Assembly: GCF_001641265.1 (NCBI RefSeq)
Contig: NW_020167520.1
Coordinates: forward strand, 806,001 to 870,000
Source of the DNA: Pseudogymnoascus destructans
Lineage: Eukaryota > Ascomycota > Leotiomycetes > Thelebolales > Thelebolaceae
Reading direction: 5' to 3'
Length of the DNA: 64,000 bases
Positions 33,031 through 43,421 of this stretch are shown in pieces. Within the stretch, counting starts at the first letter, position 1, and every line of letters begins with the position of its first letter. The notes beneath the pieces were generated by a model. It saw nothing but the letters and a program-made list of their open reading frames with translations, had not been told where the DNA came from and searched no databases. The position numbers and the translations under genes were made by a program.

Positions 33031-35021
33031 CTCGGTGTTCCACCCACTCGCTTCGCTCGTAGGTGGCGACAGCAAGTTGTGCGTGCGACAGCAAGATGTG
33101 CGTACACCGCTATTTTGATATATAGAAAAAATAATAGTATTCTTCATAACGTAGTATCTACAATGCCTCAAAATAACGATCCTACTATGATTGCTCGCCT
33201 TAATGAGGCCCAACAGTTCTTCTTAAAACAACCAAGTACATATACAATTGCTTGGGTTGCAAATAAATTCAATGTCAACCGTGAGACACTCCGACGTCGT
33301 ATTACGAGTACTACGTCTCCTCAATTACCCCACGGAGGTAGCAATCGAGTCTTATCTCAATCGCAAGAGACCGCGGTCTGTCAATTCATATACGACCAAC
33401 TTGAGCGCGGGGTCCCTGCCAACCGATCTATGATACTACGGGCAGTTGCAGACTTACGACCTAATCGTACGATACCATCACAACGGTGGCTACAACGCTT
33501 TCTAAAAGCACACCCCGAATTTCATACAATTCACACGAAGACGTTAAATACACATCGGAAGCAAGCACAAAAGAAAGAGGTGTTTGAGGAATTCTTTCTC
33601 ACATATAACGCCCTTATTACAAAACATAACATTAAGCCATATAATTTATGGAATGTTGATGAGACAGGCTATATGATTGGGTGTTATAAGTCTACGGCTG
33701 TTATTGTACCAATCGGTGTAAAGCAGTGGACTGTTGATAATCCTGAGAATCGGCTCTCTGTTACTGTAATTGAGGCAGTAAATGCAAGTGGTGCTGCACT
33801 TGCAGAAGCTATCATTATCCCTGGCAAACTTCATATGGATTCATGGTACAATGATGACCTTGAGCCAAATGCTCTCATTATTGTAAATGAGAGCGGGTAT
33901 TCAAACGACGACATTGCAATCCAATACCTTATGCATTTTATCCAACTATCTGCAGAGCATATGGCACCAGATGATACTCGCCTCTTATTACTTGACGGCC
34001 ATGACTCTCATAAAACAGAGCGCTTTCTTACATTAGCAGAAGAGCATAACATTGTTATTTGCTGCCTTCCTGCTCATACAACACATCTATTACAACCTCT
34101 TGATGTAGCGGTTTTTAAGCAGTGCAAACACTTTCATCAAAAGGCACTTGATCAAGCAGTACGTAGCTACGACTATGAGTATAAGCTACGTACGTTCCTT
34201 TCAGACCTCCCGCAAATCCGACGGCAATCTCTAACTGTCCGTACAATTCAATCTGGTTGGAGAAATACAGGACTATATCCATATAATCCTCCACTTGTAA
34301 TTGACAAGATACAAGAGACTCGGAATCAAACACCTGATTATGAGCCATTTGCTTCATATAATATTATCTCAACACCGAAAACAACTATGCAAAGTGTGCA
34401 AGCGGTTGAACATTGGCAGAAGAGAGCAGAGGAAGCTTTCTCATCGCCTTCAAGAGAAGGGTTTCAATCATTTGCACGTGGAACTACAGTTGTTCTACAC
34501 CGGGCAGAGCTCTATAAGACCGAGCTAGATATTATGACTCTACGTGCAGTAGAGCAGAAGGCAGCAAAGGCAAGGGCACGGAAATCACTACAGAAAGGAG
34601 GGCAGTTATATGCATCAGATGCACGGAAAATGCGGGAAGAGAAGAAAGCAAAGTTGCAAGCAAAAGCAGACGCAAGAGCAGCAAGGGAATCGGACCAAGT
34701 AGTAAAGCAGCTACAAGCGCAAGCACGTAAAATCGAAATTGAAGAGCGTAAGGTTGAGAGGAAGCGGGTAGCAGAGCGGAAGAAGGAAGGGTTGAAATCA
34801 AAAGTGATCATTTTACGGTATAGTAAGGATCAAAGTGATAGTAGCAATAGTGGCAGTAGCGATAGTGATAGTAGTTCTATTGATTTTATGTTTTAATTAT
34901 ATAGTTATATAGTTGATATATAAGGCGTCTTTTTCTTCGTTTTATGTGTCGCACATCTTGCTGTCGCACGCACAACTTGCTGTCGCCACCTACGAGCGAA
35001 GCGAGTGGGTGGAACACCGAG
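33031..35021 (+). mobile_element. Pogo-type transposon P1, copy 2 (apparently complete)
   Basis: 1,991 bp, about 75-bp perfect inverted ends identical to copy 1, TA duplications at 33029-33030 and 35022-35023, and an uninterrupted transposase gene. It is inserted in element P2. The absence of stops and near-identity to copy 1 suggest recent activity. Confidence 0.95.
33163..34896 (+). CDS. Pogo/Fot-type transposase, intact, DD35D
   Basis: 577 residues from the ATG at 33163. An upstream in-frame Met at 33079 lies in the inverted repeat and is rejected. The N-terminal HTH (about residues 10-50) has YTIAWVANKFNVNRETLRRR; a CENP-B/Tc5-type second DNA-binding region runs to about residue 130. Catalytic residues: Asp in NVDETGY, Asp in LLLDGHDSH, and Asp in LLQPLDVAVF, the last two separated by 35 residues, as in Fot1-type DD35D enzymes. 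The C-terminal about 130 residues form a Lys/Arg/Glu-rich coiled coil ending in a Ser/Asp-rich tail. All features of an active enzyme are present. Confidence 0.93.
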   Translation: MPQNNDPTMIARLNEAQQFFLKQPSTYTIAWVANKFNVNRETLRRRITSTTSPQLPHGGSNRVLSQSQETAVCQFIYDQLERGVPANRSMILRAVADLRPNRTIPSQRWLQRFLKAHPEFHTIHTKTLNTHRKQAQKKEVFEEFFLTYNALITKHNIKPYNLWNVDETGYMIGCYKSTAVIVPIGVKQWTVDNPENRLSVTVIEAVNASGAALAEAIIIPGKLHMDSWYNDDLEPNALIIVNESGYSNDDIAIQYLMHFIQLSAEHMAPDDTRLLLLDGHDSHKTERFLTLAEEHNIVICCLPAHTTHLLQPLDVAVFKQCKHFHQKALDQAVRSYDYEYKLRTFLSDLPQIRRQSLTVRTIQSGWRNTGLYPYNPPLVIDKIQETRNQTPDYEPFASYNIISTPKTTMQSVQAVEHWQKRAEEAFSSPSREGFQSFARGTTVVLHRAELYKTELDIMTLRAVEQKAAKARARKSLQKGGQLYASDARKMREEKKAKLQAKADARAARESDQVVKQLQAQARKIEIEERKVERKRVAERKKEGLKSKVIILRYSKDQSDSSNSGSSDSDSSSIDFMF

Positions 35022-35474
35022 TATAGAACGTGACGTACCAATATGAGTATAGAAAGCATTTAGCCAATCTGCCATAACAAATTGATTCATCCAAGCCTTC
35101 TTATTCCACCTCCAAACCCCACCTATTGCCCCTACATCAACGTGTTGTAAAGCTCGAGGCTTTTTAGCCTTTCCAATAAACCAAAGAGGAAGTCGATCTG
35201 TTCCAGCAGCATTAACACAAATGGCTACTGATATGCGTGCTTTGTCCTTCTTCTGTCCTGGAATTGATCGTGTTGTAAAGCCCTTTGAAGGGCTCATCCT
35301 TCAGTAAAGCCCAGTCTCATCCATGTTGTAAATATTGTCCTCTAAAAACTCCCCCACAATAGTTTGTATAGCCTTCATTTGTTCTTCTGCAGTGACACGA
35401 ATAGATCCAGCTTCACCATGTAGAGTTCGATATAATATATTATGCCGTTGTCGAAACTTTACGATCCATCCGTA

Positions 35475-35871
35475 TGTAACGCTGACTTCTAAAAGATAGA
35501 AGACACAGAGGTTTCTTGCGTAAGGTTGACTTGACAGAGGAGGCAGGGGATTAGACACAAAGGCTTTCCAAGTAACACGTTACAGTATTGTAAAGGATAC
35601 TATATTGAGTTGAGCACAAAGCTCCTATCTAAGGAAATACTATCTACTTATATAATGGCGTCGTGCCTCATGGGTAATCTGGATAGTTGGCGGATAGCTA
35701 GATATTCAGGATAGTTCGTGGATAGCTCAACTATCTAATATCCACTAGTTTCTGCAACTATCCATTAGCCCCGTCACATGGCAGCCTACCCCGCTTCCCA
35801 CTGTGACTCACACGTCACGTTACTAGGCCCTGGTCCTGTAACCATGACGTCACGTTACCGTAGCCGTAACA
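35475..35871. repeat. Solo LTR, family A, copy 2
   Basis: 397 bp, TGTAACGCTGACTTC to GCCGTAACA, with perfect target duplication CCGTA at 35470-35474 and 35872-35876. It interrupts the P2 transposase between SYG and WIVKF; the frame is exact once it is removed. Confidence 0.93.
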
Positions 35872-36445
35872 CCGTAGCTAAATTCTGGCGTAGGTAGTCC
35901 ACGGTATTGTGGTAGCTGATTCCAGATAATCTTCGCCTTTGATTGTAAGATTTCTGTAGTTGTAATGCCGCCACGCTCTTCAATAAGCCTCTGCCAGTCG
36001 TAAAGAGCAGCTTCTAATTCAGGCCAGGCGACAGCGTGGCGACGCTGAGCTTTAGAGCTGTTTGTGTCCAGAGTATTAGAAGTATCGTCAAGGTCCAAAA
36101 ATCGAGAGCTAAGGGATTCTGAGACTGTAGATTGGCTAAGTCGACGATTGTATTTCTCGAGGAACCACTGTATAGTGGCCTTTTGTGTAGGTTTCGGATG
36201 GTGAGATCGATGCCAGGTTCGGAGGGCTTTTCGCTGTTCGAGAGACATAGAATAGAGCTTTTTCGAAGGCATTTTGAAGGTATTCTAAGAGTAGTCCAGT
36301 AATTAGTTTAAGTCGATAATTGGGAAAAGGGACTCAATATTGTGTGTATCGTGATTTGTATGACGAATGGAAGGATCCGAAGAAAGTTATCGAGTTATCC
36401 AGAAAATCGACTAATCATGTATCGACTTAACGAGATAATACTGTA

Positions 36446-37250
36446 GTCCGTTCTCGTCCTCCGTTGTCCACGAATCATTCTTCATGAGATGTGCTGTGTT
36501 GCGTGAGTGCTGAGGATGTTGTTATATACCCGTTTACTCCATCTTTAAGCTCACGGGGGGATAGCAAGAAAGAGGGGGGATGAGGAAGGAAAGAGGGGTT
36601 CTGGGTGGGATGACGAAATATGAGAAGAACCCAAACAGACGGAGCAAAAAGGGGCCGTTTCAATATTTTAGCCAACCCCCATATGGAGACTATTCCCCTG
36701 CGTACTAACCTTAAACCCATTTTCATGAAGATAAAACGAAACAACAAAGCCGTCTTATCACCTGAAACTATGGTCTGCTCCAGTGATCCCCGTTCCAACA
36801 ACAAACAGCATCCACTTACCAGCATCATCATTACGGATAGGAGAAAGAGGGGGTAGAGTATGTGGTGTTTTGGAAGCTGGGAGAGTTGCAACAAGGGAAT
36901 GGCGGGGTTGAGATAATTTGTACGGATATCTCATGAAATACCCCCTTCATCTCCCCCATCGATTCTGTCCCTCGTCTCATTTCTCTCCTTTTTCTTCTCA
37001 CTCAAAACCAACCCTATAACGATACCACGTCCCATGCAACATGCCTCTCGATAGAAGCTGGGATGGAGCGGTTTTGTAGTACGTTAACAGTCCACATATC
37101 ATTGTTTAAAGTGACTCTACATCTGTGCAAAAAAAGAAACTATTTGACTTGTTACTCGTACTTTGGATCAATAATTGTTAACAGGGGACACCATGTACGT
37201 AGTTCCACCTCAACGCTGTTTTAAAAAGTTGCGAGAAATGATAATATATA
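36446..37250. other. Intergenic, no supported gene
   Basis: It lies between elements P2 and the MULE. A minus-strand open frame at 36475-36894 has no domain and is judged chance. Confidence 0.45.
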
Positions 37251-38885
37251 GGGCAAAAGAATTATAATCCCTGTTACACTAAACTATCGAATTATATACC
37301 CTGTTACACTAAGTGATGCCTGTAAGCCCCCAATTACCCCTGCCACCCCAATTTTTGCCCCGGTCTCCCACTGACCAGCCTGCCAGCCCACGTGCCGGCA
37401 GCCTCGCTGTCACCAGCAACAGCGAGGTGGCTCGTCGCTGCCATCGCCTCGGAAGCCCTCGTCGTGAGGCCAATTGAGATTCTTTCCCCCTCTCTTTCTC
37501 GGCCAGATGTCTGGTCTCTCCGAGCTCTCAGTTCCTGCTGATAGGACCGAGTACGGCTCGAAAAGCGAGCTGGTTTTTGCCCTCCACGACTGGGCTGTCA
37601 AGGAGAAGTTCTCCTTCCATGTGGCGAAGTCATCGGGGGCCAGCTGGCGCTGTGCCCAGAAAGAGTGTCCGTGGAAGGTTCGAGGGGAGGTACGGAAGCA
37701 TTGGGGAATTGAGGGAGATGGAGACGAGGAGTCAGATGACCACGACATCAATGCAGAGGGGGACACAGACTCGGAGGCAGAGGTAGTGGGGGGAGAGGAA
37801 CAAGCAGGGAGGCGGAAATGGAGGAGCCGGACAATGACACTAGTGATTGTTAATGGCAACCATCAATGTATTGGCGCCGCTGTCCTAACACACCACTTGT
37901 GCTCTTGCCAGGACTGGCTCGATGGCGCTGTCACTCGTCACATGAAGGTGATGCGTGATACGACGCCAAAACAGATAGTCGATATGCTCCAAGTGGAGTT
38001 CCTAGAGCAGGTTTCAGAGAAGGTGGCAGCACTTTGTCGTCAATGTCGCCTTAAAAGTGACCTTAGCTCGCAATGACAGTCCTTCATCCTTTTGCCAGCG
38101 TACGAACATTGCCTACAGGAGGTTTCTCATACAGTTTACACTGATCTCCTCATTGATCAGCGGACAGGTAAGTCTTCCCTTCTGTTATGGATAATGCTAA
38201 CTAGTTATCTATCTACAGATCGATTCCTCCGCTTCTTTTGCTCCCCCTCTGAGTCCTGCGAAAGTTTCGACCTTTCCCGCTGCTTCATCGCTGTGGACGG
38301 CACCTTTTTGAAGGGCCGATTCATCCAGACCCTCCTCCTCGCCATCGGCATTGACGCTGATGGCCACAACACAATACTAGCTTGGGGGGTAGTGGAGTCG
38401 GAGAATCGAGACTTGTGGGAGTGGTTCTTCCGGCATCTTCAGAGAGCCATTCCTACGATCTCGATGGAGGAGTGTACCTTAGTCTCGGACAGAGACAAGG
38501 GCCTTCTCGCTGCGGAAGCTGCTTTAGGCCCAACGGTGGTAGCATCACATTGCTGTCACCACTTAAAGGAGAACTTCGTAGAGAAGCATGGGAGGGGCCT
38601 TGTCCCAATGTTCTGGGCCATCGCCCGTGCTCGCACGGTCGACGCCTACCACGCTGCCCTACAGAAGCTGCGAGACGTTAAGGTCTCTGCAGCTGAGTAC
38701 CTTGCGGCGGCTCCAGAGACATGGGCGGAGGCTCTCTTTCGTGGTCGTTGATACGGCCATGACACTAGCAACATTGTTGAGAGCGTTAACCGGACGCTAA
38801 AGCTCGACCGAGAGCTTCCAATTGTAGAGCTTCTAGATGCCATTTGGCATCGAGTGATGGAGCACCGAGCCGACAGGCTCGCTGC

Positions 38886-39545
38886 TGTAAGGATGCCTTC
38901 TCGTCTCTCATTCTAGGGAGTAGACTCTGGGTAGCTGCGGGGTCACGTGTGATCATTTGGGTGGGCTAACCGAGTGTTACGGCTATAGTAACATGATGTC
39001 ATGGTTACAGGGCCAGGGCCTAGTAACGTGACGTGTGAGTCACAGTGGGAAGCGGGGTAGGCTGCCATGTGACGGGGCTAATGGATAGTTGCAGAAACTA
39101 GTGGATATTAGATAGTTTAGCTATCCACGAACTATCCTGAATATCTAGCCATCCTCCAACTATCCAGATTACCCATGAGGCACGACGCCACTATATAAGT
39201 AGATAGTATTTCCTTAGATAGGAGCTTCGTGCTCAACTCAATATAGTATTCTTTACAATACTGTAACGTGTTACTTGGAAAGCCTTTGTGTCTAATCTCC
39301 TGCCTCCTCTGTCAAGTCAACCTTACGCAAGAAACCTCTGTGTCTTCTATCATTTAGAAGTCAGCGTTACACCGAGTCGGAACCGAGTCAGATGGGTTTC
39401 GGGTACTTGAGACAATCGACTCACGGGGTTCCCCCATCATCTTTTTTGTATCCTTCGTAGTAGACCTATAGGATAGCATCTGTTTAGCCTCCGACTCGCA
39501 CTCTCATATGCTATTACTGTGAGCTGGGTGCCCTGTGTCATTACA
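38886..39545. repeat. Solo LTR, family B, copy 2, itself split by LTR A
   Basis: TGTAAGGATGCC to GTCATTACA, the reverse orientation of B copy 1, recognised by the block around GTATCCTTCGTAGTAGACCT. Flanks are GCTGC and GCAGC, a one-mismatch target duplication. It interrupts the MULE transposase. LTR A copy 3 is inserted at 38975. Confidence 0.85.
38975..39371. repeat. Solo LTR, family A, copy 3
   Basis: 397 bp, TGTTACGGC to GCGTTACA, with perfect target duplication CCGAG at 38970-38974 and 39372-39376. It lies inside LTR B copy 2 and is the innermost of three nested insertions. Confidence 0.93.
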
Positions 39546-40451
39546 GCAGCCATCAAACAGGAGAAGGACTGGATGTTGTGGACATCCTATTGTGCAGGAA
39601 TCATCCAAGAGAGGGAAAGAGATGGGCTGGAGGCAACAAGGTAAGTCAAATCTTCTTATATTCTCACTATACTAACTATCTATAGGTGCTGCCATCCTCG
39701 CCAACGGTGGCGAGGGTTGTGCAGCCTAATAATAGGGTGCACATTGTTGACTTAACAGTAGGAACGTGTACCTGCCGTCGATATCAAGCTCACGGAGTGC
39801 CCTGCGGGCATGCCGTGAGCGTGATCTTCCACCAAAAACTTGCTCTTAAGCCCTTCCTCCCCTCCGCCCTCTCGATTGAGGCGCTTCGGCATCAATACAC
39901 CTCTCCTCTCCCGCCCGTCCTCATCCAGGACCTCGTCGCTCTAGAGACAGACAGATGTCTGCCTCCGATGACCCGAGTGCCGCGAGGAAGGCCGAAGAAG
40001 GAGCGGATTCGGAAGGAGAACTGCCGCGGGAAGCGTGGCCTGAATCAGGACGATGTCCGCCCGCTAGCAGACATCATTGAGGTCGACGGTGTGCTCCTTG
40101 TGCGTCCCTCCCGCTGTAAGAATTGCGGCGGGTTTCAGCACAACTCCAGGACCTGTAAACAGCCTCACATCTGAGAGCTGGGGCGGCGACGACAAGGTTC
40201 TGGTCAGTGAGAGACCGGGGCAAAATTGGGGTGGCAGGGGTAATTGGGGGCTTGCAGGCATCACTTAGTGTAACAGGGTATATAATTCGATAGTTTAGTG
40301 TAACAGGGATTATAATTCTTTTGCCCTAAAATAATAAGTGACAGCCAGGACAGACTACCGGGCCGAAGGAAGGCTCGGGAGGATCCGACCGGTGTGAGAC
40401 GTCTTGGGTGAGCGACGCCGATTTTGATGAAATATTTATCCAATCAATCTA

Positions 40452-42311
40452 ACGTACATGTATAGCGAAAGCGCCAAACAAGCGAAAGCGCCAAAATTAT
40501 CTACCCTCACGACAAACATTGCGATAAATCTACCACAACATTAGAAATCAATTGAAACTACTCAGAGTCCTCTTCCTCAGAGGTGTCTATTACAATCTGA
40601 CACGTGCGCGCATTGTGCCCAGTCTCACCACACTTGCCACAGCGACGGGCACGGGTTTCTTCCCTTGGCTTCCGACCACGGCTTGCCCTTATTTCCTGCT
40701 CTACCTGCTGCACAACATCCCTCTCATCCTGTAGCTCTTGCGCCCCTTGTTGACTAAGTGATCCTCCTTGCTGCAGTCGTGTTTTCCTAGCTCTCCGGCG
40801 CTTGCTTAGTACTTCATTTGCCTGTCGTAGGTTTTGGTTCTCTCCCTTTAGCAGTGCTAATTGATGCATTATTTGCGATGCACCCTTTGTAAACTGGTCA
40901 ACAGCTGCATAGATTGAGGTTGGAGAGCTATTTTGATGGCGTGAAATCCGAGTTTTAATAAATGTAGACTGTGACATAGCTTCAATTGGGTTGTTTGGTG
41001 TCTGAGAAACCCAAGGTTGAGCAGTACCTGGGCGGGAGCTTGGAGGCGTTGGTGTCCTTAACTTAAGATCAAGTGTAGATATCACTCTCTCAGGGTCAAA
41101 TGGAAGAAGCCCTGCCCCTCGGAACCCGCCTCAAATGTTACTTTCCGTCATTGTAGTGTTAAATGCAGCGTGGAAGGCAGGAAAGAAGTCATCCTTTGTA
41201 ATATGAGAAATATGAGCCTGCATCATATCTTCAATTTGCCGACCATAGGCCTGCTTTAACGGGCCGAAACAGCCAACATCAAGTGGCTGGAGTAGATGAG
41301 AAGAGTGAGCAGGCATACAAAGCGTAATAATGTTGTGTTCCTTGCAGTACTCCTCAAACTCATCTGAGTGGTGGCTCTCATGACCATCAAGGACTAACAA
41401 GCGATAACCACCAACACTCCGGGCCTTTGTATGCTTCTCAAAGTGCTGAATCCAATCCATGCCTCTCTCGTTTGTAGTCCAGCCATTTTCAGTAACAGAA
41501 ATCACCCAATCGCTTGAAAATCCACTATTCTCATACCAAGATGTAAGGTGGTTTTTGCCTGCAACAATGATAAATGGTGGTACTGCCCAACCTTGAGAAC
41601 TAACGCCTTGGATTACTGTAACCCATTCCCGATTACCAGGCTGTACCTTCTTTGCTTTTGCCCGCCCGTCTGAGCTTGTTACAACCATAGCAGTTGAGAT
41701 AACGCCCATCATAAACCCAGTCTCATCAAAGTTGTAGATATCTGCTTCATCGATACCATATTTCGCAATTGTGTTACGCACAAGCTCAAACCAGCCATTA
41801 ATAACTTCTGGATCTTCGCACTTAGCCCTCTGGTAGTCGTATTTGCGCTGAAAGCGTGTCTGGAGCTCTACACGCTGCTTAACAAAGTTTGAAGCCCAAC
41901 GCGACCCAACGCGTGACGCGTCGCGTGTTGCAAGTAGTCGACTTGCCATATCTTCAACAACAGACAGCCGAGGAGGAAACCCTTTGGCAGCTAGGTCGAG
42001 TATATACTGAACAAGGACGGACTCCTCTAGGTTAGTTAATTTCCGTGAGTTGGCTTGGATATCGCGTCGTGAAGGTACACCTTCTAGACGACGACCTAGC
42101 TTGCGGTGGTCCACAGAATAGATCCTAGCAGCAACTCGAAGGCGTAACTTTGGGTCGCTTTGCATAGCCTGGATAGCTAGCACTAATTGGCTTTCATCGT
42201 TTTTATGGGGCATGTTTTGTTGTTGAGGAATTTAACATTTAGTTGGGGGGTTTGGTCACCGCATCATTTTGGCGCTTTCGCTTGTTTGGCGCTTTCGCTA
42301 TACATGTACGT
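40452..42311 (-). mobile_element. Pogo-type transposon P3
   Basis: 1,860 bp. Inverted ends start ACGTACATGTATAGCGAAAG and carry two tandem AGCGAAAGCGCCAAA units. TA duplications are at 40450-40451 and 42312-42313. It encodes one transposase on the minus strand. Confidence 0.93.
40558..42213 (-). pseudogene. Pogo-type transposase with C-terminal zinc knuckle, one stop
   Basis: A single 552-codon frame from the ATG at 42213 to the stop at 40558, broken only by a TGA at 41131-41133 between TTMTESNI and GGFRGAGLLPFDPE. A CGA-to-TGA change would explain it. N-terminal HTH region, then acids in NFDETGF, LLVLDGHESH and LLQPLDVGCF (Fot/Tigger type). The C-terminal region has a coiled coil (LALLKGENQNLRQANEVLSK), a basic stretch and a CCHC knuckle, CGKCGETGHNARTC, followed by an acidic end. 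Being one change from intact, it is a young pseudogene. Confidence 0.88.
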
Positions 42312-42426
42312 TACCCAGAAATAAATAAATACCATTTTTTAAAGCCTTGATAATCCATTTGTCTAAACCTGAGGCTGGTTGTATCTAGGAAAAAACTCTG
42401 CTACAAACTTCCATTATGCCCACATC

Positions 42427-43005
42427 CTACACCTTCTGTCCCCAGATAGTTACGCAAGGCTTGTCACCAGACGTCTTGTAACCAGGGCCATCTGGAAAAT
42501 AATGCTTACTATCGGTAAGGTCCCCAGTTTTCCTATTCCAAAGTAGCTCGACAGGGCTTCTCTCCACTTGATGCCAATGTCTAACAGCATCAAAAAGAAA
42601 CCCCATCCTGCAAACCGTTGGGTTGAGGAATAATAGTTCGAAATTCCAAAGTACCGCCAAAACGCTGGTTGACCTCTTGAACAATCTCTAGAACTTCAAT
42701 GGTGGTTGGCAAACAAGAAGTTGTCGCCATTGCCAGCTGAGATGCTTGTCTGCATATTCATCTTCGCTGATTGGCCAAGGAGCCAAGAACTTATCCATCA
42801 ATAGATCCGAATATGTTTCCGTATACAGAGCCGATTCTTTAGGCCTGGGACACTCAAATAAAGAAGCTTGGATTTCCATGTTATCGACCAGTTTGGCTTC
42901 GAGCAAGGACGAGTGAGGAAGCTGCGATGGAATGATCACAAGAATGTCCAGAGTACAAAACACCTTTGTTTGAGCATCCGAAGTCGTTGCTGCGTTTGAA
43001 GCCAT
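42427..43005 (-). pseudogene. Hypothetical gene fragment, frame-shifted
   Basis: Three short coding-like pieces follow each other on the minus strand in different frames: 43005 down to 42688 (MASNAATTSDAQTKVFCTLD... DKHLSWQWRQLLVCQ), a middle piece about 42706-42605 (TTIEVLEIVQEVNQRFGGTL), and 42630-42427 (MGFLFDAVRHWHQVERSPVE ... PGYKTSGDKPCVTIWGQKV). No splice pair of normal intron length joins them. I do not recognise the family. It may be a decayed gene or chance. Confidence 0.35.
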
Positions 43006-43421
43006 TGCTATATCAGGAATTACAGGCTCTTCTGAATCATCGTCATGTTGTACTGGAAGGTCTCCGTAACTAAAGTGATAAGCTCCTCGCGTGGTGTAGG
43101 CCTTATGCGGCCACCGAATTCCATCACAGCTAGAGCTGAAGAACCCCCAGTTTGTCAGGGTTTCGGGGCTTCCCCTGAGGCCTATAGTAAAATAAAAAAT
43201 CTGGATTTACTGTGAGGCTTCTGTTCCGGTGCGCCAAGAGACTGATTTACGGTGATTGGGGATTTACATACTAAATTAGCTGTGAATCTCCGTACCCCAT
43301 CGATTACTCGACACACGTTCGGACTCATGGCTCACATGTGAATTATGGAGAATGGAAACAAGACACCGAGACTTATATTCCACTACCCTCGCACACTCTA
43401 TCTTATCCCGAACAGCCAATC
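43006..43421. other. Intergenic
   Basis: 3' side of the eqolisin gene. Nothing recognised. Confidence 0.4.

Larger units (their letters stand above)
32411..36272 (-). pseudogene. Fot1/pogo-type transposase in three pieces
   Basis: Pieces in order on the minus strand: 36272-35872 (HTH region, MPSKKLYSMSLEQRKALRTW, then AWPELEAALYDWQ), 35474-35022 (WIVKFRQRHN, first acid motif NMDETGLY, then KDKARISVAICVNAAGTD and WLNAFYTHIGTSRS), and 33030-32411 (LPTMDNFSAH, NVTSRYQPLNQGIIASLK, acidic C-terminus). Besides the two insertions, one in-frame TGA stands at 35301-35303 where the family has Trp, a G-to-A change. In this element the third acid position reads LNQG rather than LDQG, so it may have been inactive even before insertion. 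Confidence 0.85.
32164..36443 (-). mobile_element. Fot1/pogo-type transposon P2 with two later insertions
   Basis: Ends are inverted (CAGTATTATCTCGTTAAGTC at 32164; its complement ending 36443) and flanked by TA (32162-32163, 36444-36445). Taking out P1 copy 2 (33031-35021) and LTR A copy 2 (35475-35871), each with its target duplication, leaves about 1,885 bp, the usual Fot1-like size. Both empty sites restore the transposase frame exactly. Confidence 0.92.
37507..40174 (+). pseudogene. MULE transposase, interrupted and with in-frame stops
   Basis: Starts MSGLSELSVPADRTEYGSKS. The N-terminal FLYWCH/FAR1-like zinc region has WRCAQKECPWKVR. The DDE core has CFIAVDGTFLKGRF (first Asp), LVSDRDKGLLAAE (second Asp) and SNIVESVN (Glu). 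The C-terminal part after 39546 has a SWIM finger (CTCRRYQAHGVPCGH), a GRPKK basic patch and a zinc knuckle (CKNCGGFQHNSRTC). A likely intron is 38168-38218. In-frame TGA at 38074-38076 and 38749-38751, plus the LTR insertion after RADRLAA, make it inactive. Confidence 0.85.
37251..40326 (+). mobile_element. Mutator-like element (MULE) with nested LTRs
   Basis: Long inverted ends of about 125 bp (37251-37379 and 40201-40326), starting GGGCAAAAGAATTATAATCC. Each end holds two copies of CCCTGTTACACTAA. They flank a MULE-type transposase. Without the nested LTRs the element is about 2.4 kb. The 9-10 bp target duplication expected for MULEs is not clear; both flanks are AT-rich and similar but not identical. 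Confidence 0.9.

Noticed and set aside
36475..36894. 139-residue minus frame
   Set aside because: No recognisable domain; hydrophobic start not typical of a signal peptide; flanked by transposons.
37230..40345. A clean 9-bp MULE target duplication
   Set aside because: Flanks are similar AT-rich sequence but not identical; not claimed.
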